A stretch of 64,000 nt of DNA from Schistocerca nitens (GCF_023898315.1 NC_064619.1:507194594-507258593); one strand, 5' to 3'; shown: positions 31,424 to 43,916, numbered from the stretch's first letter. Notes: generated from the letters alone by a model not told the origin. Numbers and translations are program-made.

Positions 31424-32072
31424 ATGCTGGAGTTGTCGTCCGATGATGTCCTGATACTCCAGATGTTGTCGACTGGAGACTGATCTTGTGATCCAGCAGG
31501 CCAAGGAAACTTGGAAACTTGTTGACACCCTGAAGAGCAAATTGTGTTACAACAGCGGTATGTGGGACAGCGTTATCTTGCTGGAAAACACCCCTCGCCC
31601 TGGAATGTTCTTCACGAGCGGCAGTACAGCAGGTCGAGCTACCAGACTGATGTACAAAGTCACAGAGTTCTTGGAGTAGCTACGAAATTACACCTACTGT
31701 CATACGAAACTGCACCCCAGACCACGACTCCAGGTGTATATCCGGTGCGTCTAGCACGCAGACAGGCTGGTTGCAGTCTCTCAACTGGCCTCTTCCTAAC
31801 CAACAGACAACAATCACAGGCACAGAAGCAGAACTAGCTTTCATCAGAAAACACAACAGACCTCCACCCCGTCCTCCAATGAGCTTCCGCTTGACACAAG
31901 TGCAGTCTCAAATGGCCGTGCCTTGAGGTCTACCGAATGCACGCTACAGGGCATCTGGCTCGGACCTGTCCTCGAACAGATTCGCAACAGTTTGTTGTGT
32001 CACTGCGGCGCCAACTGTTGTTCAAATTGCTGCTATAGATGCAGTACGATGAGCCAGAGCCATACGCCGAAC

Positions 32073-32277
32073 ACGATTGTCTTCAAATGGTTCAAATGGC
32101 TCTGAGCACTATGGGACTTAACATCTTAGGTCATCAGTCCCCTAGAACTTAGAACTACTTAAACCTAACTAACCTAAGGACATCACACACATCCATGCCC
32201 GAGGCAGGATTCGAACCTGCGACCGTAGCAGTCGCGCGGTTCCGGACTGCGCGCCTAGAACCGCGACGATTGTCTTC
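32073..32277 (-). repeat. SINE-A copy 9, 5'-truncated, with 12-bp target-site duplication
   Basis: SINE at 32085-32265, ending at gcctagaaccgcg, so the first 20 or so bases of the head are missing. Bounded by perfect acgattgtcttc repeats. Truncation with an intact duplication indicates incomplete reverse transcription. Confidence 0.94.
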
Positions 32278-32683
32278 CCTACCGGTAGTGCCCAGTGGCC
32301 GTCCGCAGTCCGATCTTTCTGCGATCGTACATTCTCGCGAGCTCCGCTGCCAACAACCATGTAAGTGAATACTTTACTGCAAAGTGTTTCTGCATTATCG
32401 TAAAAGGAACATCCAGCTTCTCGGAGCCCTACTACCCTATCTCGTTCAAATTCATTGTGTTGTGGGTAATGGTGTCTTTGTCGCCTTAAAGGCATTCTTG
32501 ACTAACATCAACCAACCATGTCCAATATCAAAGGTAACTGACTCTCACGACCATTACATTGTGTATTTAAAGCAAACCGGATTTCCATCCTTATAGTGGC
32601 GATACAAGCGCCACTCTTGTGTGACTGGCGTGAAATTTGAATGGACATCATCTTTCTTAGTCTTGCGAGTTTTTCCGACAGTG

Positions 32684-33460
32684 TATACAGCTTGTTAGGA
32701 AACTACCGTTACAAGCTTCTAGGACTTATAGAAGGAAGAAAGAAGACTATAATTTGAATTTGAACCCATGTCCGGGGAAGGTAAAACACGTTAGCAAGTT
32801 ACGTATACAACAACGTAGTTTAGTTGGGGGAGGGGGCATTGGCTCTTCATGTCAGATCGGTTGATGTCATTTGAAGTCTGTCCTACCTCTCTGACCTGGT
32901 TCGAGCTTTGTTCACCTGTCTATGAATGTTGGAGCAAAGTGGATTAGTACACTTTTGGAGAATACACCGACCTGATACTTCTGTAAGGATAGGTTCCCGG
33001 TAATGGAAGAGCTGCTCGTCGCCTTTATCAAGATCGTTACCCACAACGTCCGACTCCATCGCATACCCTTTTCCCCACAACGATGCAGACCACTTATAAC
33101 GCAAGGAAATGACATGTTGCAATATATCTCAGTTTCTAAAAAAAGAAGAAAAGAAAATATTATGAAACTGTCAGTTAATATGAAATTATTGTTTCGGTAT
33201 CGAAACTGCATACATTTCCCATCATGATTTAACTAGCCACCTGGGTAAAACATCGTCATGACTTGAGGAGACCTCAAAGGAACTGCTGCATTTTGCTTTG
33301 AAGACATACGACTGAATCGCACAATTGAGACAGCAAAACTACGTTTCTGCGTCAATGACCTCTCGGTCTGGAGGTTCGCATGCCCTGTGGAAATAGTAAT
33401 CCCTCGCTTCCTCAGAAGAGAGCCAAGTGCACAAGTCTCGTTAATGACGGACTACTCTTG
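32684..33460. other. Unassigned DNA
   Basis: Nothing recognised. Confidence 0.35.
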
Positions 33461-33553
33461 CATCCATGCCCGAGGCAGGGTTCGAACCTGCGACCGTAGT
33501 AGCACCGCGGTTCCGGACTGAAACGCCTAGAACCGCTCGGCCACAGCGGTCGT
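33461..33553 (-). repeat. SINE-A copy 10, head only
   Basis: Only the tRNA-like head remains (catccatgcccgaggcagg to ggccacagcggtcg). The body beyond catccatgc is absent. Confidence 0.88.
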
Positions 33554-34180
33554 CCATGCTGTAGTACTTCGTGCTCCAGGCCCACCCCACACAGGGGACA
33601 AGGATCCTCTCTGTCTCCCCCCGGCAACAAGCACCGTCGTCGCCCTTAACTCAAATATCACCAACCCAGTGTTTTGCATTGTACAGTGTATGAGAAAAGA
33701 AGAAAATCCTCTTAGAAAACTCATATAGCTTGTCCATTATGGATGCACATACATAATGCATGGCTTCAAGCTTGTTCCTTTCTTATTTGTGTTTGCCTAA
33801 AACCGTGCCAGCTGAAGTACGCCGTAATCTGTGCAGCCTGAGGATTTATTGCTGTTTCATCTTGGAGCGCGAGTTCACTTGTGTGGGTGGCTGTGAAGTA
33901 CTAGAGAGGGAAAGATTCAGTGGTGTGATCATACGTTCCTACGCTGCACACCAATTCCGATGGTGACATGAGCCAAGGCCCACCCCCAAATCTTTAAGGA
34001 TTCGAAATTCCATGGATAAAACGTCACGTCTCCCAAACGATGTGCCGTACAATGATATTGTTTTCCAGCTACATTCAAAGTATAAGTGAATACTGTCTTA
34101 AAAATGTGTTGCGGCTAAAATTACTAGCGAATAAATAATAAATTAAAACACTATGCCTAATGCGGCAGTTCAACTGCATG
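33554..34180. other. Unassigned DNA
   Basis: Nothing recognised. Confidence 0.35.
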
Positions 34181-34189
34181 AAGTGCACA

Positions 34190-35500
34190 AACGTAGTAAG
34201 CGATAAAATTTTTTCCTTTGATCATTTTGTGGTGGTCGTCAGCGAGAAAAAGCCGAATTGCTCATGGTGTATGGAGAGTGTAGGAAGAATGTAGTTCGTT
34301 CTTGTACTGTGTATGCGACAGGATATCCCAATAGACGTCAACCATCTCGGAAATTATGTCAACCTCTTCAACCAGTTGCGAGAAAGTGGTAGTGTAACTC
34401 CTGTAGAACGTACAGAAGGAAAAAAGTGATGACAGAACATGTGGTAATTAATTTTCTTGCTGCTGTTGTAGTTCATCCCCACTTTAGCACCCATGCAATC
34501 GCATGAGGAAGTGGCATGAGTCAGGTAAATGTCATATGCGTTCTTCGTCGACATAAGTTCCATCCCAGACACATCTCTCTCTCAATATCTGCATGGAAAT
34601 AATTGTGAGAATCGTATAAACTTCTGTATATGGGTTTTAAGACAAGATACTCCAGATGTATTAAGTTTCTTGCGTAGTGCTGAAGCCCTGTCTCTCAGTC
34701 ATGGCCAGGTAAGCTGCCGAGACGTGCACTATTGGGCTTTTGACGATCCACGTTGACATCGTCAGGAGAAATGTCAGCGTGCACGGAGTGTAAACGTGTG
34801 GTGTCGGATAGCGAACCATCAGTTCATGGGGCGTTTTTCATTGGCGGAACATGAGCTTTCATAAATATCATAGCCTCCTAACAGACCATCTACCATGAAC
34901 GACAGAAAACTTCCTTTACAGCATAGGAGGTCCTGTGGTACTAACATGACGTCTGTCTAGCGCCTAGAGCACGAAGTTCTACGGCATGGACGACCGCTGT
35001 GGCCGAGCGGTTCTAGGCGTTTCAGTCCGGAACCGCGGTGCTGCTACGGTGGCAGGTTCGAACCCTGCCTCGGGCATGGATGTATGTGATATCCATAGGT
35101 TAGTTAGGTTTAATTAATTCTAAGTGTAGGGGACTGATGACCTCATATGTTAAGTCCCATAGTGTTCAGAGCGATTTGAACTACAGCATGTCTCCACGAA
35201 ATGTTTCCAAATCGTTACATTAGACGCAAAGGATTTGTACCCTGGGAGGCCCGTTTCTCGGATTTGATGAATGTAGATTTTTTCTGAGGAGAAACCCGAA
35301 AGACGCTGTCTACAAGGACATACCAACTACACCGAATGTTATACAGCGACGTATCTGCTGAAATTGTAGCATGTGTGCACCATTCATTCCACACTAGCCT
35401 GGTAGCGTGTATTGCTGCTGCCGGTGGTCATTTTGAAGACAACCTGTAATGGCTAATTGTCTCGATACTTATCAGAAAGTACACAAAACTGATGTATCCA
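34190..35500 (+). pseudogene. DUF4817-type transposase pseudogene, split by a SINE
   Basis: Near 34250-34400 the translation LMVYGECRKNVVRSC, YPNRRQPSRKL and QLRESGSV matches the DUF4817 helix-turn-helix found at the start of insect Tc1/mariner-related transposases. The DDE core between is heavily decayed. After the SINE (34989-35180) the C-terminal part returns: RYIRRKGFVPWEARFSDL (degraded WP.RSPDLTPLD region), and a HFEDNL end near 35440. Frameshifts and stops throughout. Confidence 0.72.
34979..35190 (+). repeat. SINE-A copy 11 with 10-bp target-site duplication
   Basis: SINE at 34989-35180, plus orientation. Flanks ctacggcatg and ctacagcatg differ at one base. Confidence 0.93.
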
Positions 35501-35828
35501 CTTGTAAGGATCTTTAGTGGGCTACCACTGGTGTGGGAAGTTTTCAAAATACAATATCTCGAGAACGAGTAGTGCCATCTTGCACAAACGTCACTGACAT
35601 CCTGATTTACCCTACTTTTAGTTTGTTAATGACAAAAGGCATTGTTCCATATAAAAATGTGTTTCTGAACAACAAACATACTTTATTAATAGTATTACAA
35701 TCTGTTAACTGGCTAACAATACGAGCCCCCAGACTACCAATCTATTCTGTGAAAACCACACATCAACAGTACTTTTCCATATCCACGATATTTGCGGTGC
35801 AAGTATTAAGCGATTTACGGTCTAAATA

Positions 35829-36665
35829 CAGGGTGACAATCATTGAATTATATGAATCCAAGTCGTCATAACTTCTGAACGGTTTGCGTCAGGACGTCCA
35901 AACTGCGTGATTGGCCGTGGGGCATAATGTGGAATAGTAAGCGCACGTATGTTTTGGTTTAGCGACGAATCACATTTTCTTTTGATGGGTTCGTCAATAA
36001 ATAAAACTGGCGCATGTGGGGGACTGAGAATCCGCATTTCGCGATCGAGAAGGCTCTTCAACGTCAACGGATGACTGAGTGGTGTGCAATGTCCAGTCAC
36101 GAGATAATTGTTTTGACATTCGTTGACGGCACGGTGATTACCGGACAGTATGTGCAGGTTCTGGAAGATGGTTTGATCCCCAGTAACCAAAGTGATGATG
36201 ATTTTGACAAGATGTGGTTCATGCAAGACGGAGCTCGACCGCATCGAAGCAGGAGAGTTTTTGATGTCCTGGAGGAGCACTTTGTGGACCGCATTTTGGA
36301 TCTGGGGTATCCAGAGGCCACTGGCATGGGCCTCGATTGACTGGCATAGTCTCCGGATCTGAATACATGTGACTTCTTTGTGTGGGGCTATGTTAAAGAC
36401 AAGGTATACAGCAAAACCTGAAAACCATTGTTGAGCTGAAAACAGCCATTCAGGAGGTCATCGACAGCATCGATGTTCCGACACTTCAGCGGGTCATGCA
36501 CCAACATCATTACCAGTTATGGCGTCAATGAAGGCAGGAATGTCGAACATGCCATAAAATAAATCCTAATATCTGTGGTGACGTTTACATATTGAAAAAT
36601 GTGTGTGCACGCCGTAGTTTGTAACGAATTAACTTTTTTCGCGTAGTTCAATAACTGTCACCCTG
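35829..36665 (+). mobile_element. TIR transposon (IS630/Tc1-mariner type), N-terminally deleted
   Basis: An 837-bp element with inverted ends cagggtgacaatcattgaa and (reverse complement of the right end) cagggtgacagttattgaa. TA lies on both sides (35827-35828 and 36666-36667). It holds most of a catalytic domain and no DNA-binding domain, so it is an internal deletion derivative. Confidence 0.85.
35955..36530 (+). pseudogene. DDE transposase fragment (catalytic domain only)
   Basis: Begins with WFSDESHFLL (first Asp) in one frame and continues in the open frame 36014-36340 with MWGTENPHFAIEK and MWFMQDGARPHRS (second Asp), DVLEEHFVDRIL. After further frame changes come TCDFFVWGYVKDKVY (third acidic residue, Asp) and a C-terminal IVELKTAIQEVI-like helix. 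This is the DDE_3-type domain of a Tc1/mariner relative. The N-terminal HTH domain and start codon are missing. Confidence 0.82.
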
Positions 36666-36689
36666 TACCTGCGTAAGAGTACCTACGTA

Positions 36690-38321
36690 CAGTCGTGGAC
36701 AAAACGAGCGAGACCCCTCGCCTTTTCATTATGCTGATCCGCACAGCTTTAAAGTCTGCTACTGGCAAGGCGACGACGTGCTACCAACATACTATGCACA
36801 GGCGTGAAATTGAAAAACTATCCGAACATTGTCATACTGTTTTCAGTCATGTGTAAGACTATACTAATGCTGATTAGTCTGTTAAACACAACACGTAAAT
36901 ATAGGATACAAATGAAAGAAGAACCGCTAATTAGTATGTACTGTACTAATAAAAATGAATTTCAGCTTTTTTACACCACCAAGGGACGGTATACCTTAGG
37001 AAGTGCTATACATTTCCCCTTATTATGACTACCTGCACTCGAGCTAAACGGTTTCAAGGGTTGGGTAGACAGATAGACGGTCAAGAAAGTGAGACTAGTA
37101 GGGTTCCATTTTTCCCGATTTAGGTAACGAAATCCTAACAACAAAAATAGCTACGACAGTTACTGAACATGAGGGCCGCATAAATAAGTCCCCCTACTCT
37201 TTATTCGAAATTTTCTCGTTGCAGTCGATACATCAGCATAGAAACACTTCGGATAAAGAACGTTTTCTGGCTGTGGCGAGTCTAATGGAGAATTCGAAAC
37301 ATTCTAGAATACGTTTGGCAGCTATGTAACTGTTTATTTCCTGAGGTGGTGCAAAGTTATCCTACTAAATTTACTCACTAATAAAAGTATTTTGTTATTT
37401 AGATAAGCATCCCGAATGATTGTCACATAAGCAGTGACATAAAGGTTGAAAATTCATGTTTTGGAGTCCAGAAAGCTCTGTGCAACAGAAACTGCAAATC
37501 ATTTTGCCATTTTCATTGGGAAATTGCCGGCTTATTCATGTCTGGGGTAATAATAGAGGGCTGTTTGCCTGGGTTGTCTGCTAGCGTAGCGAAAGGTGTT
37601 TGCTGCTGCAAGGGAGGTCTGGTTAGTTTTCGGTTCTAATCTCGGTGGAGGCAGATAGACTATCAATAGAGCAATTTTAGGAAATTCTCGCGCCCCCAAC
37701 ACGTTTTATTGCTACCTTTATTCTGTACCGATAACCTGTGGCTGGAAATATGAAAATCCTGTAGAATGTCATATTTGTTATTGCCTACATTTTCCACTTA
37801 TGTCAATAATTGAATAGACTTACGTGTGGCACTGAATGATTTTTAACTGAATTTTGTTATGAATCTTTACGCATTGCTAAATTTGCACACATTCATGGTA
37901 GGTCAGCAACGGTAATCCAGTACGACTGGTCTGAACGTTGACACAGACCATTTCGCGGACGAATGCGCATAATAATTTGCTAATTCGTAACGATCTGTGG
38001 TACTTTGCCTAACTAAAACAGTTACGTTATCTCGATAAGCTGAAATTCATTTTTATTAGTACAGTACATACTAATTTGCGTTTCTTCTTTCATTTATATC
38101 TTATATTTACGTGTTGTGTTTAACACAGTAATCAGCATTAATATAGTCTTACACGTGGTTGAAAACAGTATGAAAAAGTTCGGATGGTTTTCCAATTTCA
38201 CGCCTGTGCATAGTATGTTGGTAGCACTTCGTCGCCTTGCCTGTTATGCCGTGTAGCAGACTTTAAAGCTGTGCGGATCAGCATAACGAAAAGGCGAGGG
38301 GTCTCGTTTTGTCCACGACTG
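36690..38321. mobile_element. Non-autonomous transposon with about 280-bp terminal inverted repeats
   Basis: Left arm 36690-36970 and right arm about 38045-38321 are inverted copies at roughly 90% identity with small indels; both ends read cagtcgtggacaaaacga. TA flanks both sides (36688-36689 and 38322-38323). The roughly 1.07-kb centre has no transposase and includes a copy of the GGGTTCC repeat. Long arms, TA target and lack of coding capacity make this a MITE/foldback-type element. Confidence 0.85.
37045..37140 (-). repeat. Interspersed repeat with GGGTTCC motif, copy 2
   Basis: The minus strand reads ttcgttacctaaatcggg, aatggaaccctactag and ctatctgtctacccaac, aligning with 4705-4780. It lies within the long-TIR element. 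Confidence 0.6.
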
Positions 38322-38323
38322 TA

Positions 38324-40364
38324 CATCCATTTTTATATTTTTTATTGTTTTTTTGTTATTGTGTGTCTTAAGCAGAAAGTAATACTGACAGTTTGAAATC
38401 AATCGGAGAGGAGCTGTTTTGCGCATCTGCGACGTGACAGCGCGTCGACGACCCCTGTGTGCTTCAGCGGTGACGGGAGGTCTCGTAGCAGGCAGCTAGC
38501 TTGTGCGATGCCGTGTCGTCCCCTCTGCTACATCTGCGTGGCCAACGTACAGCGGGCACCGCCGTATTATTTCATGAGCAAACACATGCAGCGGAACGAG
38601 CTTTAAAAAATTTATGCCCCCAGCTATTACACATGGCGTCCTTCCATCTCTGATACATATTTTTTACAAGCGCAGCTTGCTGCGTGCAGAAAGGGCTGCC
38701 GCGTATAAAACCGACCCTTCACTGTCCTACGTCCCTTTGAAATGCCTACCCAGCACTCTCTTCTCCCTTTCACCCATCCATTGTCGCGCCCTTATCCTTC
38801 CCCTTCTACCCTACGCACGGTATACGGCTCGAGGTATACTGCAAAGTTGGATCTTTTTTTTCCAATATATAAACGACTTGAGTAGGTTCTAATGGCCCCG
38901 CCTACCGTATTATAGATGGTAACTCCGGGCGCTAATGGATTTTCGGTGTTCGTGATCGATATTTCCTCCTGAACAGCCACCTATCGCGCGCCATCAGACT
39001 GGGCTGAGTGCGGACTTTATCCCTATATTTCAGCATTTTATTGCCTCTTGCGGCCAGTTTAGGAATGAGGCGACCTGCGACATAACAGATGATACTTTAA
39101 GACGAGGTTCACGTTCGACAGGTGAAAAGCCATGAAACAGGTCTCTTCCGGAGTGAATTGTCCATTATACAACCGTTATAGAGACAAGCAACAAATGGTG
39201 CGTTCTTCCACATTTTTCTCAAAAATGGAAACGCCAACTGTACACTCTGTTCGTATATTATTTTAGGAGACAATATCTCGGTGTAGGATGGGAGTACATG
39301 TAAGTGTCCTAAATTGTGAAAATTTTTCGCTGGATCTTCATTTAATACATGGAACTGAAATTTAGATTCCTGAATACTGCGTTCCAATTCCGCCCATAGT
39401 GTGGCCAAAATAGTAATTAACAAAAGCTTGCAAGGGTGACACGCCCCCTTGCTGTTCTGTATTTCCTCGTCATATTTTTTCCTGCTGATTTTTCTTCAAG
39501 TTTAATGCAGTCACAATGTGGGGAATATTTCGGTGATTAGCAGATCCAGATCTTCTACTAAAGTGTTTGCATGGAAAAACTCAAAATCCTAATGAAAGTA
39601 ACAACTCTTTGACAGAAAAACCGCGCCGCAAAGCAACATTTGTTTCTGCAACTGCTGTTGGAGTTCCGGCGTTTGATGATTGTTTAGTCTCTAACTGTGC
39701 TAACCTTGGCGGACTATGGGCTCTACAGACGCTAGGATTTCATTCAGGAACTTTCATACAGTCAAAGGCAATCGATAACAGCAGATTAATGCAGCTGACA
39801 TTATTGTAACTCTGTTCGGAAACCAGGTTAACCAAGGAAAAGGAAAAGCAAGAAAATACTGTTTGAGGATGAAGAAGGAATGCATATGGTTGACACTACT
39901 TCAACCAGATAAGGTAAGGCCTCATACAAAACTGTCAAATCTTTGATACATGTTTCCCGTAGCTTTCATTTTGGCAACTGTATGCATTTTTCCTCACAAA
40001 CTACTGACATTATAGTACTTAAATTTGGCATACAGTTACTCAATAGTACAGTGAAACATTTTATGGAAGGAATTTTTATTTACTGCAATAGTACGGCATT
40101 TATGTAAGAGAAAGGCTTTAAGGGGGATATGATGTCAAATGGGCCGACGTGGAGCAGGAGAGGCACCACAAGACATTTAAATTCCCACTGTCTGTACTTT
40201 TATAAATAAATTCATAAATCTTTATCAGCATGACAAGGAATGTTTCAGGAGTCATACCCATATCAGTGGAAGTTCAAAATATAATAAAATAATTTTTAAC
40301 GTGTTAAATTTTATCATTTTTTCACTTACTGTTTGCTGCATTTGTTGCTATAGGTATACTTTTC
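38324..40364. other. Unassigned DNA
   Basis: A moderately GC-rich patch at 38400-38560 is followed by AT-rich DNA. No coding domain, SINE or TIR recognised. Confidence 0.4.
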
Positions 40365-40640
40365 TTCATAAGTAAGAGAGATTCTACTATGGATTTTGCA
40401 CAGCATACAAACCATACTTACAAGTGTATGAAACTCTAGAATTTTCCAAATATATTAAAAACTATGGTAAAAATTTAGATAATTATCTATAAAATTTGAG
40501 TTTTTTCTAAACCCGAAGTTTAAAATGTAACAGCTCATTCATTTCTCCATAGATTAAATAAATTCTAGGTTTCATGCACCTATAAGTATGGCTTGTGTGC
40601 TGTGCTAAAGTCATCAAAGATTCTCTTTTACTTATGAAGG
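40365..40640. repeat. Inverted repeat, MITE-like hairpin
   Basis: Arms 40365-40443 and 40563-40640 are inverted copies at about 80-85% identity (left cttcataagtaagagag ... gcacagcatacaaaccata; right, reverse complement, ccttcataagtaaaagag ... gcacagcacacaagccata). A 120-base AT-rich loop lies between. No clear target-site duplication. Confidence 0.65.
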
Positions 40641-40815
40641 TTGTGAGAGAATTGTAGGGTGTAAATAACCGAAGGGAAATATGGAGATAAGTCTATAATG
40701 CACAAACAATTGAGAATTTTTGGGTGAAAATACTATTCTCCTCTCAGATGCAGAGTATGGTACAGGAGAACATGTTGTGACGTGCAGTATTAATCCACTA
40801 AGAAGACTGAGGACC

Positions 40816-40843
40816 CCCCCCCCCCCCACACACACACACACAC
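40816..40843 (+). repeat. Compound microsatellite (C)n(CA)n
   Basis: About a dozen C followed by CA repeats, then cgtatgtatgt. Confidence 0.93.
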
Positions 40844-42035
40844 GTATGTATGTAAGAAGGAAGTAGTATGTGTTTCTATTCCTCTTGCAACGTTTGCTCA
40901 CAGATTTTCAACAGTTACCTCCCCGTGATGCACAACGCCTCCCTCGTATCGCGTGCCACTGTTAACGGAGCTTCGAATACCTAAACGATGCTGTGACGAA
41001 ATATGCAGCTCCTCAAAGGACCTTCAGTATTTTCTTCTGTAAGTCCAACGTGGTAAGAAGTCAGGTAGTAGGGGACCGATCCAAGATAATGTTTTAATTG
41101 CAAAAAGATTTTGTTTTTAGCACGTTCTATCAGACGTTTTATATTTTAAAGGACAGTTTTTATTTTTATACAGTTTTGATGTTACCTAATGAATCCCATC
41201 CGTTCTTAAACGTTATTGTGATTAACATACAATACAATTTTCTCTGACATACTTCTCGTGGCTTAGATAAAATCTTTTGGATTTTGGTTTATAAGTTATG
41301 AGACATTTAGATAATGAGTTCTACTGCCTTTTTTTTATTTTCATATCTCTATTTTATGTGTACGTGGTTTTTTTTTCACGACACTTCCGACTTCGGTATT
41401 CTGCAGTAACTATTTATATTCTATATTTTCTATTCTTTAGTTCTGATGAAGACTGCGTAGCCCCGAAATCATTCAGTAGATTATTAATTATTGCGATCAA
41501 GACAATTTCAGTAAAAGCAGTATCTTTTCTTTAAATTTAACACCTATCTTAAGATTTCTAAGTACGTTAACCCCTAAATGTTTACATTTGGAACGTATAA
41601 CGTTTTCGTCTTACTGAAAACAAGAAACGTAATTACAGAAAATTTTAAAATGTTAATTAGCCGGCACACTCACAAATCATTTCTCCCAAAATAACTAGTT
41701 TCAGCTGACGTTAGTCATCTTCAGGTGAAGCTTGGAAGCAGCTGTATACATCTGTGTTACAAGCAAGCAACACATTGTCAGCAGCCGACAATGACCGATG
41801 GCGTTTTGGTTATCTGCGAATAACGTTGAATTAACAGATGAATTTTATTATGATCTGAAGAGGTCCGATGCCTACTGAAAATTATCTAATAAGTTGGGTG
41901 GGTGCCTTAAAATTTTCGAGACTTACATTTAAAGTTGTCACTACCACGTTACGGTAAATACATATATTTTGCCCCTAAATGCTTCCATAATGGTTAATAA
42001 CGTGCCTGTACTTGAGAACGTTTTGAAATCTTCAC
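40844..42035. other. Unassigned AT-rich DNA with two hammerhead-like motifs
   Basis: No coding region. CTGATGA...CGAAA occurs at 41443-41468 on the plus strand and CTGAAGA...TGAAAC at 41697-41724 on the minus strand; both are discussed among the findings. Confidence 0.4.
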
Positions 42036-42060
42036 GGGGGGGGGGGGGGGGGGGGGGGGG
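42036..42060 (+). repeat. Mononucleotide run G25
   Basis: Twenty-five uninterrupted G residues; opposite strand equivalent of the C22 at 4669. Confidence 0.95.
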
Positions 42061-43063
42061 ACTATTGCGGTCGACTTGCAGTTCATAGTAGTAATTGCTG
42101 GTTATGTCACAAAATGATGTACGTTCCATTATCTCTGTACTTCCTTTTTGTTGTTACTCGTTGAAATCTACGAACATTGATGAAACCTTCGATTTGACTT
42201 CAGTAATGAGAAGGCTCCGGGTTCTTCAGTAAAGCCCAGTGCAGGCCGTTGGACGTCAACTTGTGAGCGACAGTGCGAGTGGATCTGTCGCGGGAACTTG
42301 GAAATTCCTCGTTGTTCCTGCAAACCTTGTTTGCCCCTGAGCCGCAGCGCCGCACGCACTCCGAAACTCCCAGATGCAAAGTGATCCGCGAGTAGACTCA
42401 CTTCTGCGACTGTAGTATCTAACTTAGAACACCAGCCGCGGATAAACAGAGTCGAGGGTAAAGAGCAGAATTTGAAGAGAGCCGGAGTAGCTGAAGGGGA
42501 AAAGCCTTCGGCTGTGCAGGATTGAGGACGTCCTCCGGAGGCTGGTAATGCCAAGAACTTCGTTCTTGGCAAACACACAAGGGACAGTTTTCCTCCCGAT
42601 TCGTGAGGAAATGTGCCCGCGATAACACAGACGTCTGCATAGGACTCTGACGGATTTATCCCTGTGGTATCCCGCGGCTCTTAGTTTCAAGAACTATTTG
42701 ATCACTTCCGTTTCTTTGGCTGTCTCATTTGAAGCATTTAAGTCCATGGAAGACTAAAAGTGGCAAGTAAAGCATCTTTTTAACGTAATTAGGAGAACGT
42801 TCTTCTGATATTAAATGATTCTGCCGTGACCGCTTGGTAGCATGACTTCATGATTCCAAATAAAAAGCACAAATTTCTGGACATTATACAGTATTCGTTT
42901 ATTTCATAAGGTCAACATCAGACTACACTTTTATGATGAAATTGAAAAAAGAGTAGTATCTGCGCAATAGTAAAGTTATTTAAAACATTATAAACAGCAA
43001 ATAAATGTAAAGGGAAGTAACCAGAAAACACTAGTACTAAACATCGATATAACTGTGTGTAAC

Positions 43064-43065
<2 letters not shown>
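42061..43065. other. Unassigned DNA with one longer open frame
   Basis: A 136-codon minus-strand frame (42168-42578) has no recognised domain. A short perfect hairpin, ccaagaactt-cgt-tcttgg, lies at 42550-42568. The GC content of 42200-42660 is higher than its surroundings, as in some retroelement tails, but I cannot assign it. Confidence 0.4.

Positions 43066-43138
<73 letters not shown>
43066..43138 (+). repeat. Microsatellite (GT)n, about 34 units
   Basis: Nearly uninterrupted TG/GT repeat ending tgtgcgtgcatg. Confidence 0.96.
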
Positions 43139-43916
43139 CATGTGAAGTCGAGATGCAGAAAGAGCAGGAGCAGGCGAGTGAGAAACTAGACTCAGTAGAA
43201 CAGAAGGAAACATGATGGACAAAACTATTGGCATATGTAACAATTTAAATTAAATTAATAATCTCAACAAAATGTAACATACACAAGACAAGAGTCTTGG
43301 ATGACAGCTTGGAAAGATTTTATACATCGAGGCTGATACAGAATATATCTTTGACAATTGTAAGATTTACTACGTGAGGTAAAGTTTATATCAATAAATA
43401 TGTAGACTTATTGTTAATGGGGAGATGATTAACTTACAATAAAACAACAGCGTGTTTATCAGTCTGAAATGCATTACAAGTCACAACAAAATAAATAAGA
43501 GAAAAAATTGAAATGGAGCGGAACAGACAGTGTGAAGAATTGGAGATATGTGGGGATTATGTACAGCTTAGGAAAGGGATTTCAAGCTGTATTTCGTCAT
43601 TTAATTTTAAATGAGGATAGTGTACCACATGTTTATTAATTGAGGTTTCCAACAAATTAGGCTTCGTCCTTTGATTGCCAACTGGAGGACACGCCACTGT
43701 GGCTGCTAAATGTAACCTACAGTCAGTAAATGTTCTATCTGACTAATATAAAAAGTAGCATAGGCAAGACAAGGCATTTTATACATGATCCTAGTACTGT
43801 CTTCCTTGAGTTCGCCCCTTTCGCATCTCACTTGTGAATGAATGTGATTTTGGTCCACCTTAGTTTCAGTAACAAATAAAAACAACTCAAACACCATTTG
43901 TGGCATCTCCTTCTGT
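43139..43916. other. Unassigned AT-rich DNA
   Basis: Nothing recognised. Confidence 0.4.

Larger units (their letters stand above)
30968..32683 (-). mobile_element. Tc1-like transposon family F, copy 2, with two SINEs inside
   Basis: The right end gcgagtttttccgacagtg is followed by TA. The left end is diffuse near 30968, by alignment with 18702 of copy 1 (catttgtctaagtaac against catttgcctaggtaac). The minus-strand transposase is heavily decayed; only stretches such as the C-terminus near 31090 and the HTH end near 32480 are recognisable. It contains SINEs in opposite orientations at 31216-31412 and 32085-32265. Confidence 0.78.
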
